64,000 bases of DNA from Salinisphaera sp. LB1. Lineage in GTDB: Bacteria > Pseudomonadota > Gammaproteobacteria > Nevskiales > Salinisphaeraceae. Made by a program: the position numbers and the translations under genes. The stretch is taken from the NCBI RefSeq assembly GCF_003177035.1, contig NZ_CP029488.1:3540501-3604500 (forward strand), read 5' to 3'. Positions 1-7,508 of this stretch are shown piece after piece. The notes under the pieces were generated by a model. It ran no database searches. It had not been told where the DNA came from and saw only the letters and a program-made list of their open reading frames with translations. Numbering within the stretch: the first letter of the stretch is position 1; the number at the start of each line of letters is the position of its first letter.

Positions 1-386
1 ATGGCACCGGAGGCCTTGTGGCCCGGGTACAACTCGAAGATCCGGTTGAAGCAGCGCAACAATGTTGATTTGCCACAGCCCGACGGGCCGATGAACGCGG
101 TCACCTCCTTGTCGACGATCTCCACGTTGATGTCCTTGAGGGCGTGGAAGTCGCCGTAGTGGAAGTTCAGGTCGCGCACCGAAACCTTGCAGGGGTTGTC
201 CTTGGCCACGACGCCGGTGATCTTCTGCGCTTCGGTCTTCGAAGCGGCGGATGTGGAGGCCCCCGCGGCGCCGTCAGCGGCCGGCGACTGCGTCTTGCTG
301 CCCGGTCCGGCCTCGTCATGGGTGTTGCGTGTCGTCACCGACGACGTCGAGCTCGGGGAAAGCGAATCGGTCGAAGTACTGGCCAT
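1..386 (-). CDS. pstB: Phosphate ABC transporter ATPase PstB (3' end outside window)
   Basis: ATP-hydrolysing subunit of the high-affinity PstSCAB phosphate importer, acting at the cytoplasmic face of the inner membrane. Only the N-terminal 128 codons are in the window. The Walker A motif GPSGCGKST is intact, preceded by [19 protein letters not shown], as in PstB. The ATG at 386 is preceded by AGGAGA, and the gene follows pstA by 12 bp, so it closes a pstSCAB operon (phoU may follow outside). Oddity: about 65 residues rich in Ser, Thr and Ala precede the usual start of the PstB fold, which normally begins within a few residues of the N-terminus. The family assignment is certain; the role of the extension is unknown. 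Confidence 0.93.
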   Translation of the reverse strand, partial: MASTSTDSLSPSSTSSVTTRNTHDEAGPGSKTQSPAADGAAGASTSAASKTEAQKITGVVAKDNPCKVSVRDLNFHYGDFHALKDINVEIVDKEVTAFIGPSGCGKSTLLRCFNRIFELYPGHKASGA

Positions 387-398
387 GATAATGCTCTC

Positions 399-1232
399 CT
401 ATTTGCTCGGGCGGAGTACGAGCCGCACCAGAACATTGAGCGCCAAGATTGCGAAAGTTATGAGAAAAGCGCCAACCCACGCCAGATGATGCCAGTCCTC
501 GTACGGACTGAGCGCAAACTGGAATATCATCATGGGCAGATTCGCGATCGGCTGCAGCACATTCGTGCTGAAAAAGTTGTTGTTCAGGGCCGTAAACAGC
601 AGTGGCGCGGTCTCACCGGCAATGCGCGCAATGCCGAGAATCACACCGGTGATAATGCCGGACAGCGCCGCACGATACACAATCCGGGTGATCACCTTCC
701 AGCGCGGGATGCCCAGTGCCGCGGCGGCTTCGCGCATCTGGTCAGACACCAGGCGCATCATGTTCTCGGTGATCCGCAGGGTCAGCGGGATCACGATCAG
801 CGAGAGCGCGATCCCCCCGGCCAGGGCCGAGAAATGCCCCATCGTCAACACCACGATCTGATACACGAACAGACCGATGATGATCGATGGCGCCGACAGC
901 AGCACATCGTTGAAGAAGCGCACGATCGCGGCGATCCGCCGATTGCGACCGTATTCGGCCAGATAAGTACCGGCGAAGATGCCGACCGGGGCGCCAATGC
1001 CGGTGCCGATCATCGTCACGATCAGGCTGCCGACGATTGCGTTCGACAAGCCGCCGCTGTTGCCCGGGGCCGGCGTCGACTGGGTAAAGACCTCCCAGTT
1101 CAGATAGCCTAAACCATGCCCGACCAGCGTCCAGAGTAGCCAGGCCAGCCAGAAAAGACCGAACGCCGTAGTCGCGACCGCGGCCCCCATATTGAAGCGA
1201 TTGATGAACTGGCGTTTCTGATAAAGCGTCAC
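399..1232 (-). CDS. pstA: Phosphate ABC transporter permease PstA
   Basis: Inner-membrane permease subunit of the first Pst system, 277 aa. The sequence shows six hydrophobic segments and the permease EAA-type loop (REAAAALGIPRWKVI), ending in VRLVLRPSK. The frame stays open upstream to 1388, but that stretch is Arg-rich and unlike PstA. I chose the GTG at 1232 because GGGAGA sits 6 bases before it and the family N-terminus starts there (VTLYQKRQFINRF). This leaves a gap of about 180 bp after pstC, wider than usual within a pst operon. It would pair with PstC (1414-2394) in the membrane and with PstB in the cytoplasm. Confidence 0.93.
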   Translation of the reverse strand: MTLYQKRQFINRFNMGAAVATTAFGLFWLAWLLWTLVGHGLGYLNWEVFTQSTPAPGNSGGLSNAIVGSLIVTMIGTGIGAPVGIFAGTYLAEYGRNRRIAAIVRFFNDVLLSAPSIIIGLFVYQIVVLTMGHFSALAGGIALSLIVIPLTLRITENMMRLVSDQMREAAAALGIPRWKVITRIVYRAALSGIITGVILGIARIAGETAPLLFTALNNNFFSTNVLQPIANLPMMIFQFALSPYEDWHHLAWVGAFLITFAILALNVLVRLVLRPSK

Positions 1233-1413
1233 GTTCGATCTCCCGGAGTTGCGTTTGCACGCCGCACGCGGACGGGCCGCCCGCCTGGATCGGCACTTTC
1301 GCAGGACAGCCGGACGCGGCGACGCGCGGTATCGGGATATGCGGCGCATGGCGGCAGCGCCGCATGGCGCGACCAACCGCCGCAACAAGGCAATGAGTCG
1401 GCGTTACGAAACA

Positions 1414-2394
1414 CTAGCGCCCTTCCTGGTTCGACAACTGCATCAACAACAGCCGCGCCAGGGCGAGGACAATCAGCGTGATCACGAACAGCACGAGCCC
1501 AAGCGCGATCAACGCCGACGTATACAGCCCGCCCGAGGCCTCGGTGAACTCGTTGGCCAGCGTGGCGGCAATGCTGTTGCCGGGATAAAACAAGCCATTG
1601 GGGATACTGTGCGAATTGCCGATGACAAAGGTCACCGCCATCGTTTCGCCGAGCGCCCGCCCGAGTCCCAGCATGATGCCGCCGATCACGCCGGTCTTGG
1701 TAAACGGCAGAATCACACTCCGCACCACTTCCCAGGTGGTCGCGCCCAGTGCATAGGAAGATTCCTTGAGCACCGCCGGCACGACCTCGAAGGTATCGCG
1801 CATCACGGCCGTGATGAACGGGATCACCATGATGGCAAGCACCAGGGCCGCGGTGAACACACCGATACCGATCGGTGGCCCGGAAAACAGGTATCCGAAG
1901 ATCGGGAGGTCGCCGAATACGTCATTCAACCAAGGCTGCACGTAATCGGACAGGAATGGCGCGAAGACAAACAGACCCCACATGCCGTAAATGATGCTGG
2001 GAATGGCGGCCAGCAACTCGATCGCGGTGCTGATCGGCCGCCGCAACCAGACGGGCGACAACTCGGTAATGAACAGGGCAATGCCGAAACTCACCGGCAC
2101 GGCGATGACCATCGCCAGCGCCGAACTGACCAGCGTACCGAAAATCGCAACCAGCGCACCGAAGGTATCGGTCACCGGGTTCCATTCACTGCTGAGCAGA
2201 AAGCCGAAGCCGAACTTGCTCAGCGCCGGCCAGGCGCCGACAACCAGCGACACGGCAATACCGACGATCAAGGCGAGCACGATCAGGGCGCAGGTCGCGG
2301 TCACGGCATGAAAGACGCGATCTGCAAGGCCGCCAGCAGCGCGCCGGCCCGTCGCAAATGCCTGCGGGCTTTCTGGGGCGATCATGTCACTCAA
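1414..2394 (-). CDS. pstC: Phosphate ABC transporter permease PstC
   Basis: Partner permease of PstA, 326 aa. There is a short cytoplasmic N-terminus (about 25 residues) and then a first hydrophobic segment (VTATCALIVLALIVGIAVSL). The family sequence FGFLLSSEWNPVTDTFGALVAIFGT follows, and near the C-terminus the coupling loop KESSYALGATTWEVVRSVILP. It lies 148 bp downstream of pstS1 across a strong hairpin followed by a T-rich tract, so less permease than binding protein is expected. A second, divergent PstC is encoded at 15184-16191. Confidence 0.95.
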   Translation of the reverse strand: MSDMIAPESPQAFATGRRAAGGLADRVFHAVTATCALIVLALIVGIAVSLVVGAWPALSKFGFGFLLSSEWNPVTDTFGALVAIFGTLVSSALAMVIAVPVSFGIALFITELSPVWLRRPISTAIELLAAIPSIIYGMWGLFVFAPFLSDYVQPWLNDVFGDLPIFGYLFSGPPIGIGVFTAALVLAIMVIPFITAVMRDTFEVVPAVLKESSYALGATTWEVVRSVILPFTKTGVIGGIMLGLGRALGETMAVTFVIGNSHSIPNGLFYPGNSIAATLANEFTEASGGLYTSALIALGLVLFVITLIVLALARLLLMQLSNQEGR

Positions 2395-2457
2395 TCTTGT
2401 GCTCCATCGGGCGAGTCAGCCGTTTTCCTCGCACGCCCGTACTACGCCATGGCGCGC

Positions 2458-2491
2458 GAAGAAAACGGCCGACCCAATGATTGGGTCGGCC
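2458..2491 (-). terminator. Intercistronic terminator-like hairpin between pstS1 and pstC1
   Basis: Perfect 10-bp inverted repeat (2467-2476 with 2482-2491, loop ATGAT). On the minus strand it is followed by GTTTTCTT, so it looks like an intrinsic (probably leaky) terminator after pstS. The T-rich arm could instead pair with a matching GAAAACGGC copy further downstream near 2425, giving a competing structure. Inference: it reduces read-through so that the binding protein is made in excess over the permeases. Confidence 0.7.
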
Positions 2492-2500
2492 ACTCGATGC

Positions 2501-2527
2501 GATTCGCCGCTGTTCGAACGGCGAATC
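2501..2527 (-). other. Second hairpin in the pstS1-pstC1 gap
   Basis: Perfect 9-bp inverted repeat (2501-2509 with 2519-2527, loop of 9) starting 15 bases after the pstS1 stop codon. There is no T tract. It is a plausible 3'-end stabiliser of the pstS mRNA after processing, working with the terminator-like hairpin just beyond it. Confidence 0.5.
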
Positions 2528-2542
2528 GCGTCGCAACAGCTA

Positions 2543-3595
2543 TTACTGCTGCACGGGCCAGATCGGCTGACCGTTGTCGTCTTTCATCTGGCTGTGCCAC
2601 TTGTCCTGAACCAGCTTCACGGCGCTGTCCGGCATCGGCACATAGTCGAGCTTCTCGGCCATCTGGTCGCCGTTCTTGTACGACCAGTCGAAGAACTTGA
2701 GCACGGCCTGGGCCGTCTTCGGATTCTTCGGGTGCTTGTACATCAGGATGTAGGTCGCTGCGGTGATCGGCCAACTCTTGGCGCCCGGCTGATCGGTCAG
2801 CACCACATAAAAGCCCGGCGCATCCGCCCAATCGGCGTTCGCGGCAGCCGCCTGGAAGTTGGCCGCGGTCGGCTGCACGAAGTTGCCCGCCTTGTTCTCG
2901 AGCGAGACATAGGTCATCTTGTTCTGCAGCGCGTAAGCATACTCGACGTATCCGATCGAATTCTTGATACGCTTCACGTACGACGCCACACCCTGGTTGC
3001 CCTTGCCGCCGACCCCGGTCGGCCAGGACACGGCCTTGGCATGGCCCGGGCCATTGGCCCATATGTCGCTGACCTTGGTCAGATAGCTGGTGAAGTTCCA
3101 GGTCGTGCCCGAGCCGTCGGAACGATGGACCACCGTGATGTCGGTGTCCGGAAGATTCAGATTCGGATTCAGGTGCTTGATCGCCGGATCATTCCACTTG
3201 GTGATCTTGCCGGCATAGATCCTGGCCAGAGTTTTGCCGTCCAGGCGCAGCTTGCCCGGCTGAATTCCCTTCAGATGCACGACCGGCACCACGCCGCCCA
3301 TCACCATCGGGAACTGCAGCAGACCGTGTTGGTCGAGCTCGTCCTTCTTGAGCGGCGCATCCGAGGCGCCGAAGTCCACGGTCTTGGCTTCGATCTGCTT
3401 AATACCACCACCGGAACCGATGGCCTGGTAGTTGAGTTGCACACCGGTCTCTTTCTGGTAGGCCTGCGCCCACTTGGAATAAACCGGATAAGGGAACGTC
3501 GCGCCAGCCCCGTTAAGCTGGTTGACGGCCGCGCCGGCCGACCCCCAGATCGACAGCGCCGCAACAGCGGTAACCAACGTCTTACTGAAACTCAT
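2543..3595 (-). CDS. pstS: Periplasmic phosphate-binding protein PstS (first copy)
   Basis: High-affinity phosphate-binding protein delivering phosphate to PstCA, 350 aa. It starts with a Sec signal peptide (MSFSKTLVTAVAALSIWGSAGA) and then AVNQLNGAGATFPYPVYSKW, typical of the E. coli-type PstS. Ligand-loop sequences GSGGGIKQIEAKTVDFGASDAPL and HRSDGSGTTWNFTSYL are present. The ATG at 3595 starts at the signal peptide. A GTG at 3601 has better spacing to AAAGGAGA (6 versus 12 bases) and may be the true start, adding two residues. A Pho box lies about 90 bp upstream. The second PstS (16289-17359) is clearly divergent, so the two probably differ in affinity or expression; that is inference. Confidence 0.96.
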   Translation of the reverse strand: MSFSKTLVTAVAALSIWGSAGAAVNQLNGAGATFPYPVYSKWAQAYQKETGVQLNYQAIGSGGGIKQIEAKTVDFGASDAPLKKDELDQHGLLQFPMVMGGVVPVVHLKGIQPGKLRLDGKTLARIYAGKITKWNDPAIKHLNPNLNLPDTDITVVHRSDGSGTTWNFTSYLTKVSDIWANGPGHAKAVSWPTGVGGKGNQGVASYVKRIKNSIGYVEYAYALQNKMTYVSLENKAGNFVQPTAANFQAAAANADWADAPGFYVVLTDQPGAKSWPITAATYILMYKHPKNPKTAQAVLKFFDWSYKNGDQMAEKLDYVPMPDSAVKLVQDKWHSQMKDDNGQPIWPVQQ

Positions 3596-3665
3596 TCGCA
3601 CAGAATTCTCCTTTCTGCTGCATCCACGTAACGGGCGCATAGCGGACGCCTCGCCTGGAGACTCA

Positions 3666-3699
3666 ACGGTAGGCGCAAATTATGACACTCATGTGACAC
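3666..3699 (-). promoter_or_regulatory. Pho box and -10 of the pstS1 operon
   Basis: Read on the minus strand: GTGTCAC-ATGA-GTGTCAT (3699-3682), then 10 bp, then TACCGT (3671-3666) in -10 position. Two direct 7-bp repeats with a 4-bp spacer, replacing the -35 box, are the known PhoB-binding architecture. It lies about 70 bp before the pstS1 start. Confidence 0.85.
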
Positions 3700-3801
3700 G
3701 GCTGCAGGGCCACGCCACTCTTACCCAACCGACCTGAAAAGACGACGCGCCGGCGCCGCGTGGCCAGCCCGTCCAATGCGCGGGAACGGCCGCGAGAAAG
3801 C

Positions 3802-3827
3802 AAAAAAAAGCCCGGGCAAGCCGGGCT
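3802..3827 (-). terminator. Intrinsic terminator of the Pho-driven mini-gene
   Basis: On the minus strand a GC stem (3826-3821 with 3815-3810, loop CTTGC, plus an extra A-T pair) is followed by eight T residues (3809-3802). The TAG stop codon of the 25-codon ORF overlaps the stem. No long ORF lies between this and the preceding terminator at 4088-4112, so it ends a separate short transcript of about 175 nt. Confidence 0.88.
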
Positions 3828-3903
3828 AAAGAATGGGAGCCATCTGTGGATGTGGGTTGCATCGCGCCAGGCAATGCGGCCGGCAGGGACAAGAACCGGC
3901 CAT
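3826..3903 (-). CDS. Candidate Pho-regulated 25-residue cysteine-rich microprotein
   Basis: Unrecognised and too short for routine gene calling. The ATG at 3903 has AAGG 6 bases upstream (AAGGTGGGTC). The 25-residue product has cysteines at 5, 7, 11 and 15 (pattern C-x-C-x3-C-x3-C), histidines at 10 and 18, and four prolines, suggesting a metal-binding or disulfide-linked peptide. The stop codon falls in the terminator stem. Its own Pho box and -10 element lie upstream (4016-3983). The putative leader (about 70 nt) starts with a perfect 8-bp hairpin. The unit sits between the porin-lipoprotein pair and pstS1 in a Pho island. It could instead be a Pho-induced small RNA with a chance ORF. The transcription unit is better supported than the peptide. 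No function can be assigned. Confidence 0.45.
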   Translation of the reverse strand: MAGSCPCRPHCLARCNPHPQMAPIL

Positions 3904-3982
3904 GACCCACCTTGCGGGATCGGCCCGAGCGCTGGGCTCGACAGCCGCGGCCCCGGTCGCGGGGAGAACGCGACCGAGAAAA

Positions 3983-4016
3983 ATTATGCGTACGCGATAT
4001 GACGCGTTCGTGACAG
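3983..4016 (-). promoter_or_regulatory. Pho box and -10 of the mini-gene
   Basis: On the minus strand: CTGTCAC-GAAC-GCGTCAT (4016-3999), then exactly 10 bp, then CATAAT (3988-3983). This is the same geometry as the pstS1 and phoB promoters and one of the best -10 elements of the set. It lies after the terminator of the lipoprotein gene and about 80 bp before the microprotein start, so it can only serve the short unit or read into pstS1. Confidence 0.8.
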
Positions 4017-4087
4017 CGCGGCCGAGCACCCGAAAATCCAAGCCATCGCGGGCCTTCGCACACCCCGCGCCTCGATCCGCCGGCCGC

Positions 4088-4112
4088 AAAAAACCCCGGA
4101 CGGGCCGGGGTT
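4088..4112 (-). terminator. Terminator after the porin-lipoprotein operon
   Basis: Stem AACCCCGG / CCGGGGTT (4105-4112 with 4092-4099, loop of 5). On the minus strand it is followed by a T run at 4093-4088. It lies 57 bp downstream of the lipoprotein stop codon and closes that operon. Confidence 0.88.
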
Positions 4113-4169
4113 ATCTCGTTCAGACGCCAAAACAGGAACCGACGCCAGTACGGCATCAGCAGCGTGACA

Positions 4170-4640
4170 TTATTCCTGCTGCTGCTTCTGATGCTGCTCC
4201 CAGCGCTTGTATTCCTTCCACTGCTGGAAGGTCTGGAAACGCTGTTTTTCCGGCGAATTCGCAGGGAGCTTCTTGAAATGCTCGTATTCCTGGAATTGCT
4301 TGAAATCGGAGAAGCTGCCATTGGCGCCGGCACTGGAGCCGGAGGCGCTCGGCGAACTGCCCGATGTGGTCGACGCCGACTGACCCTGGTCGCTGTTCGA
4401 GCGATGGCTGCGTACCGATCCGAACACCGACTTTTGCGGGTTCTTGTCCGAATACAGCAGCGTACCACCGCCGTCCGAGGCATCGTAATGCCCGCCGCTG
4501 AGCAGACCCGGCCCCTTGGCCGAGTCATTTTCACCGGGCAGGTTGTCGTAGTCGACCTGCTTGCCATGGGGAAAGCCGGATGCACATCCGGCCAACCCCA
4601 ACAGCATCACCAGGCCCGTAATGGCGTGGGTAGATTGCAT
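4170..4640 (-). CDS. Small putative outer-membrane lipoprotein
   Basis: 156 aa, family not recognised. The N-terminus is a lipoprotein signal with lipobox LAGC (MLLGLAGC, modified Cys at about residue 19). A Ser/Gly-rich low-complexity middle (about 85-110) follows, then a charged C-terminal segment rich in Gln, Lys and aromatic residues (FKQFQEYEHFKKL, QQWKEYKRWEQHQKQQQE), probably helical. The start is 7 bp after the porin stop codon and a terminator follows, so it is co-transcribed with the porin from a Pho-box promoter. Inference: a lipoprotein partner of a phosphate-starvation porin, perhaps peptidoglycan-facing. No function can be claimed. Confidence 0.8.
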   Translation of the reverse strand: MQSTHAITGLVMLLGLAGCASGFPHGKQVDYDNLPGENDSAKGPGLLSGGHYDASDGGGTLLYSDKNPQKSVFGSVRSHRSNSDQGQSASTTSGSSPSASGSSAGANGSFSDFKQFQEYEHFKKLPANSPEKQRFQTFQQWKEYKRWEQHQKQQQE

Positions 4641-4647
4641 TGATTTC

Positions 4648-5835
4648 CTAGAAGAACTTCACACGGACGCCGGCGAACACGACGTTCATATTCTTGGCAC
4701 CGAACGACCCCACAGAGGTGCCAACTTGGTCACCCGAGCCGTTCGTTACGGGGGTATAAGAAGCCAGATTATCGCCAGTCAGGTGATGGTACGAAGCATA
4801 CATGTTAACCGACTTGAGCAGATCATAGCGATAGGCCACGCCGTAGTTGCGCACCTGGCTGTTGCTGCTCTGCAGATCGTCGGTCTGGCCGAAGAAGGCC
4901 TGGATATGGTTCTTGCCGCGGATATAGCCGATACCGCCCGAGTAGGACTGGGCATGATCCTGGCTAATGAATTTACCCGAATCGTAATAAGTATCGTGAT
5001 AATTGCGGCGCTTGTACTGGGCAAAGAAGTTCAGGCCCGAGGGCAACAGCACTGAGGCGGAGCCGCCGAATTCATGGAAATACTGATTCTGCTTAACCAC
5101 GCCCGCCTGGTTGATATCTTTTTTCTGGTTGCCACTATCGACATAATCTACCGCGGCCGCGACCTTCACGCCGTTGGCAAACTTGTGTTCGTAGCGCGGT
5201 GCGACTTCGATGGCCTGGCCCTGATCATAGCTGATCGAGAGGGTCGCGCCATTGAAGCTCGGCGAGTCGTAGCGCACCGTGTTCTGACGTGACAGGGCGT
5301 CAAAGTTGCTGTAGCCGCTGCTCAGGCCGACCGTGCCGCCATTGCCATTGACGAAGCTCAAGCCACCGAAATAGTCATCCACAACCGAGCCACCACCGAG
5401 ATCGGTCAGACCCGACAGGTCGACCTTGGAGGTGCTGTTGGCGGCACCGTCCGTCTTGCCGAACCGCAGCTTGCCGTAATTGCCTTGGAAGAAGGCATAG
5501 GCCTGCCGGTTATCGGTCGAGGTGCCGGTCGCACCTTTGTTGATGTCATATGTGCCGGACTTGTTCACGAACACAGCGATCTCGTAATCGAAACCGACCT
5601 TGAGATTCGGGTTGACGTCCTGGCTGCCCTTGAACGCGAAACGCGTCGGCGAGGAGCCATTGTCCACCAGACCGGCGTCCGTGGACTTGCCGTTATCGGC
5701 GGCGATGACGGCCCGGTTGACCTGGCCGGAGATCTTGAAATCCAGCGCATGCGCGGCCGGCGCAGCGCCGAACACGGTGGCCATGGAAACGAGGCCGGTT
5801 GCCAAACCAGCGTATTGGGCCTTGATCGACATAAA
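4648..5835 (-). CDS. Pho-box-controlled general porin
   Basis: Outer-membrane beta-barrel porin of the Gram-negative trimeric type, 395 aa. It has a signal peptide ending AAPAAHA, then LDFKISGQVNRAVI. Internal family features include QAYAFFQGNYGKLRFGKTDGA and YRYDLLKSVNMYASYHHLTGD. The final strand AGVRVKFF ends in Phe, the signal for barrel assembly. The start was chosen at the ATG at 5835, which carries the signal peptide and has GAGGGAGA upstream; the frame is open further up without family sequence. A Pho-box promoter 155-190 bp upstream and the neighbouring phoBR suggest it admits phosphate or other anions during starvation (a PhoE/OprP-like role). That role is inferred, since substrate cannot be read from the sequence. 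Confidence 0.9.
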   Translation of the reverse strand, partial: FMSIKAQYAGLATGLVSMATVFGAAPAAHALDFKISGQVNRAVIAADNGKSTDAGLVDNGSSPTRFAFKGSQDVNPNLKVGFDYEIAVFVNKSGTYDINKGATGTSTDNRQAYAFFQGNYGKLRFGKTDGAANSTSKVDLSGLTDLGGGSVVDDYFGGLSFVNGNGGTVGLSSGYSNFDALSRQNTVRYDSPSFNGATLSISYDQGQAIEVAPRYEHKFANGVKVAAAVDYVDSGNQKKDINQAGVVKQNQYFHEFGGSASVLLPSGLNFFAQYKRRNYHDTYYDSGKFISQDHAQSYSGGIGYIRGKNHIQAFFGQTDDLQSSNSQVRNYGVAYRYDLLKSVNMYASYHHLTGDNLASYTPVTNGSGDQVGTSVGSFGAKNMNVVFAGVRVKFF

Positions 5836-5990
5836 GTTTCTCCCTCGAAGCAGATTGATCCGGGCGTCTTTGCCCCTACTGGCACAGTCGGTTCCCGACT
5901 GCATCGCTACCCCGGGCGGGCGCGTGCCCCTGCACGACACTTGGTTGCGCATGTGCAATCGCAACTCGACCCGATCCGGACGATGGCCCA

Positions 5991-6024
5991 ATTAAACACC
6001 CCGGTTATGACCGTTTTATTGCAA
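5991..6024 (-). promoter_or_regulatory. Pho box and -10 of the porin gene; rest of the 5836-6173 gap is leader
   Basis: On the minus strand: TTGCAAT-AAAA-CGGTCAT (6024-6007), then 10 bp, then TTTAAT (5996-5991). The first repeat is weaker than in the other boxes (4 of 7 to CTGTCAT); the second repeat and -10 are good. The rest of the 338-bp gap between the porin start and the phoR stop is a leader of about 150 nt, in which I see nothing else. Confidence 0.65.
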
Positions 6025-6173
6025 CAAGTGAAAATTGCGATTCCCGGCGAAAATAACCCGGCCAGGACGGGCAAGACGCAGGCATTTCAAGGGGTTCGGA
6101 GACCGCGCCGGCGGGGATTTCAGCGCGGCGGGCGCCGGTTCGGCGGCATGGAACGACCGGTTACGCCGATCCG

Positions 6174-7499
6174 CTACGCCGCGTCAGCACCGACCAGTCG
6201 TTGATACGGGAACAGACAACGAAACGTGGTGCCCTGCCCGAGCTCGCTGTCAATCTGCAGCTCGGCCTCGTGATGTTCGAGGCTGTGCTTGACGATGGCC
6301 AGCCCGAGGCCGGTCCCGCCATCCGAAGAGCTGCGCCCGGAATCGATCCGGTAGAAGCGTTCAGTGAGTCGCGGCAGATGTTCCGGCGCGATGCCGGGCC
6401 CGTTGTCGCTCACGGCCAGCTGCGCTGCGCGCCCATTGCGCCATTGCACCGTGACCCGCCCGCCGGCGGGTGTGTAGCGCAAAGCGTTGGCCACCAGGTT
6501 GGAGATGACGCTCTCGATCTCGGACGGACGACCGAACAGCGACAGGCCGGCCTGGACATCCGTATCGATCTGGTGTCGACCTTCATCGGACTTGCGGAAG
6601 TCGGCCACGATACGGTCGATCATGGCCGGCATATCGACCGTCTCCTGGGCCTGCGCCAGCCCCTCGCTTTCCAGTCGCGCCAGGCGCAGGAGACTGTCGA
6701 TGATGCGCCCCATGCGCGCGGACTGGGCATCCATTTCGCGAATCGGCGTACGCCAGGCCGCAAGCGCCCCCGCTTCGGCCGCATCCTCGGTCATCATTTC
6801 CAGATAACCGCGCAGCACGGTCAGCGGCGTGCGCAACTCATGCGAGGCATTGGCGACGAAGTCGCGCCGGGTCGATTCCAGCCGTTTCTGCTCGCTGACA
6901 TCGCGCGCGATGAGCAGGCGCTGGCCGTTACCATAGGGCACGATGCGCAGCGAGAGGGTGTCGGTATCGTTGGCCGGCGACGGCACTTCCAGCGGCTCGC
7001 CGACATGGTCGGCGCGCGCCAGGAATTCGGCGAAACGCGGGTGGCGCATCAGGTTGACGATACGCTGGCCGTTATCCTGGCCAGCGCGCAAGGCCAGCAA
7101 CGCCGCGGCCGCATTGTTGAACCACACGATACGTCCGCGCCCGTCGATAACCACGGCACCATCGGGCAGCGCGGCGGTCGAGGCCTGGAACTCGCCGACG
7201 ATGCTCTTGAGCCGTTTCTTGCGCCGACGGTTGCGCTGTTTGAGGCGATACAACTCGGTGTAGATTTCCTGCCACACGCCCGCCCCCTCGCGGGGCTCGA
7301 CCCGTGGCTGCGCCAACCAGCGGTGCAACTGATAGGCGAACATCAGGTGCCCCGCGGTATAGAACGCCAACGCGATGAGCAGGGCCAGGGTGACCCGGTC
7401 GAAGGCCAGCCCGACCAACGCCGCGACCGTCAGCCAGGCCGCGAGCCGCAGGCCGGCCATGAACCAGATACGGCGTACTTCATTGGCCGCGGGGTCCAT
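6174..7499 (-). CDS. phoR: Phosphate regulon sensor histidine kinase PhoR
   Basis: Inner-membrane kinase that phosphorylates PhoB when phosphate is scarce, 441 aa. Two close hydrophobic segments lie within about residues 10-60 with no large periplasmic loop, as in PhoR. A basic stretch (RRRKKR) follows, then a PAS domain (about 105-200). The phospho-acceptor box VANASHELRTPL has His220, and the ATPase domain has NALRYT, DNGPGIAPEHL and GGTGLGLAIVKH. It starts 9 bp after phoB, so the two are one operon. Signal is expected from the Pst complex via PhoU, which is not in the window. Confidence 0.95.
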   Translation of the reverse strand: MDPAANEVRRIWFMAGLRLAAWLTVAALVGLAFDRVTLALLIALAFYTAGHLMFAYQLHRWLAQPRVEPREGAGVWQEIYTELYRLKQRNRRRKKRLKSIVGEFQASTAALPDGAVVIDGRGRIVWFNNAAAALLALRAGQDNGQRIVNLMRHPRFAEFLARADHVGEPLEVPSPANDTDTLSLRIVPYGNGQRLLIARDVSEQKRLESTRRDFVANASHELRTPLTVLRGYLEMMTEDAAEAGALAAWRTPIREMDAQSARMGRIIDSLLRLARLESEGLAQAQETVDMPAMIDRIVADFRKSDEGRHQIDTDVQAGLSLFGRPSEIESVISNLVANALRYTPAGGRVTVQWRNGRAAQLAVSDNGPGIAPEHLPRLTERFYRIDSGRSSSDGGTGLGLAIVKHSLEHHEAELQIDSELGQGTTFRCLFPYQRLVGADAA

Positions 7500-7508
7500 G
7501 CCGACCGG

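Larger units (their letters stand above)
3802..3976 (-). ncRNA. Candidate Pho-induced short transcript (sRNA or micro-mRNA)
   Basis: Predicted transcript from about 7 nt after the -10 (near 3976) to the intrinsic terminator. Structure visible on the minus strand: a 5' hairpin of 8 perfect base pairs (CGGTCGCG / CGCGACCG, loop TTCTCCC), a second GC hairpin near 3945-3930 (GAGCCC / GGGC type), a single-stranded region with a ribosome binding site, and the terminator with eight U residues. A folded 5' end plus a U-rich 3' end is typical of trans-acting sRNAs, so it may act as RNA whether or not the ORF is translated. No known RNA family was recognised. Confidence 0.5.

Noticed and set aside
1249-2700. 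Long plus-strand ORF opposite pstA/pstC
   Set aside because: Antisense shadow of high-GC genes, rich in Arg, Gln, His and Asp with no recognisable domain; the opposite strand has clear permeases.
3826-4089. 87-codon minus-strand ORF including the microprotein frame
   Set aside because: It begins upstream of the predicted Pho promoter and would need a transcript crossing the preceding terminator; only the 25-codon tail lies in the predicted mRNA with a ribosome binding site.
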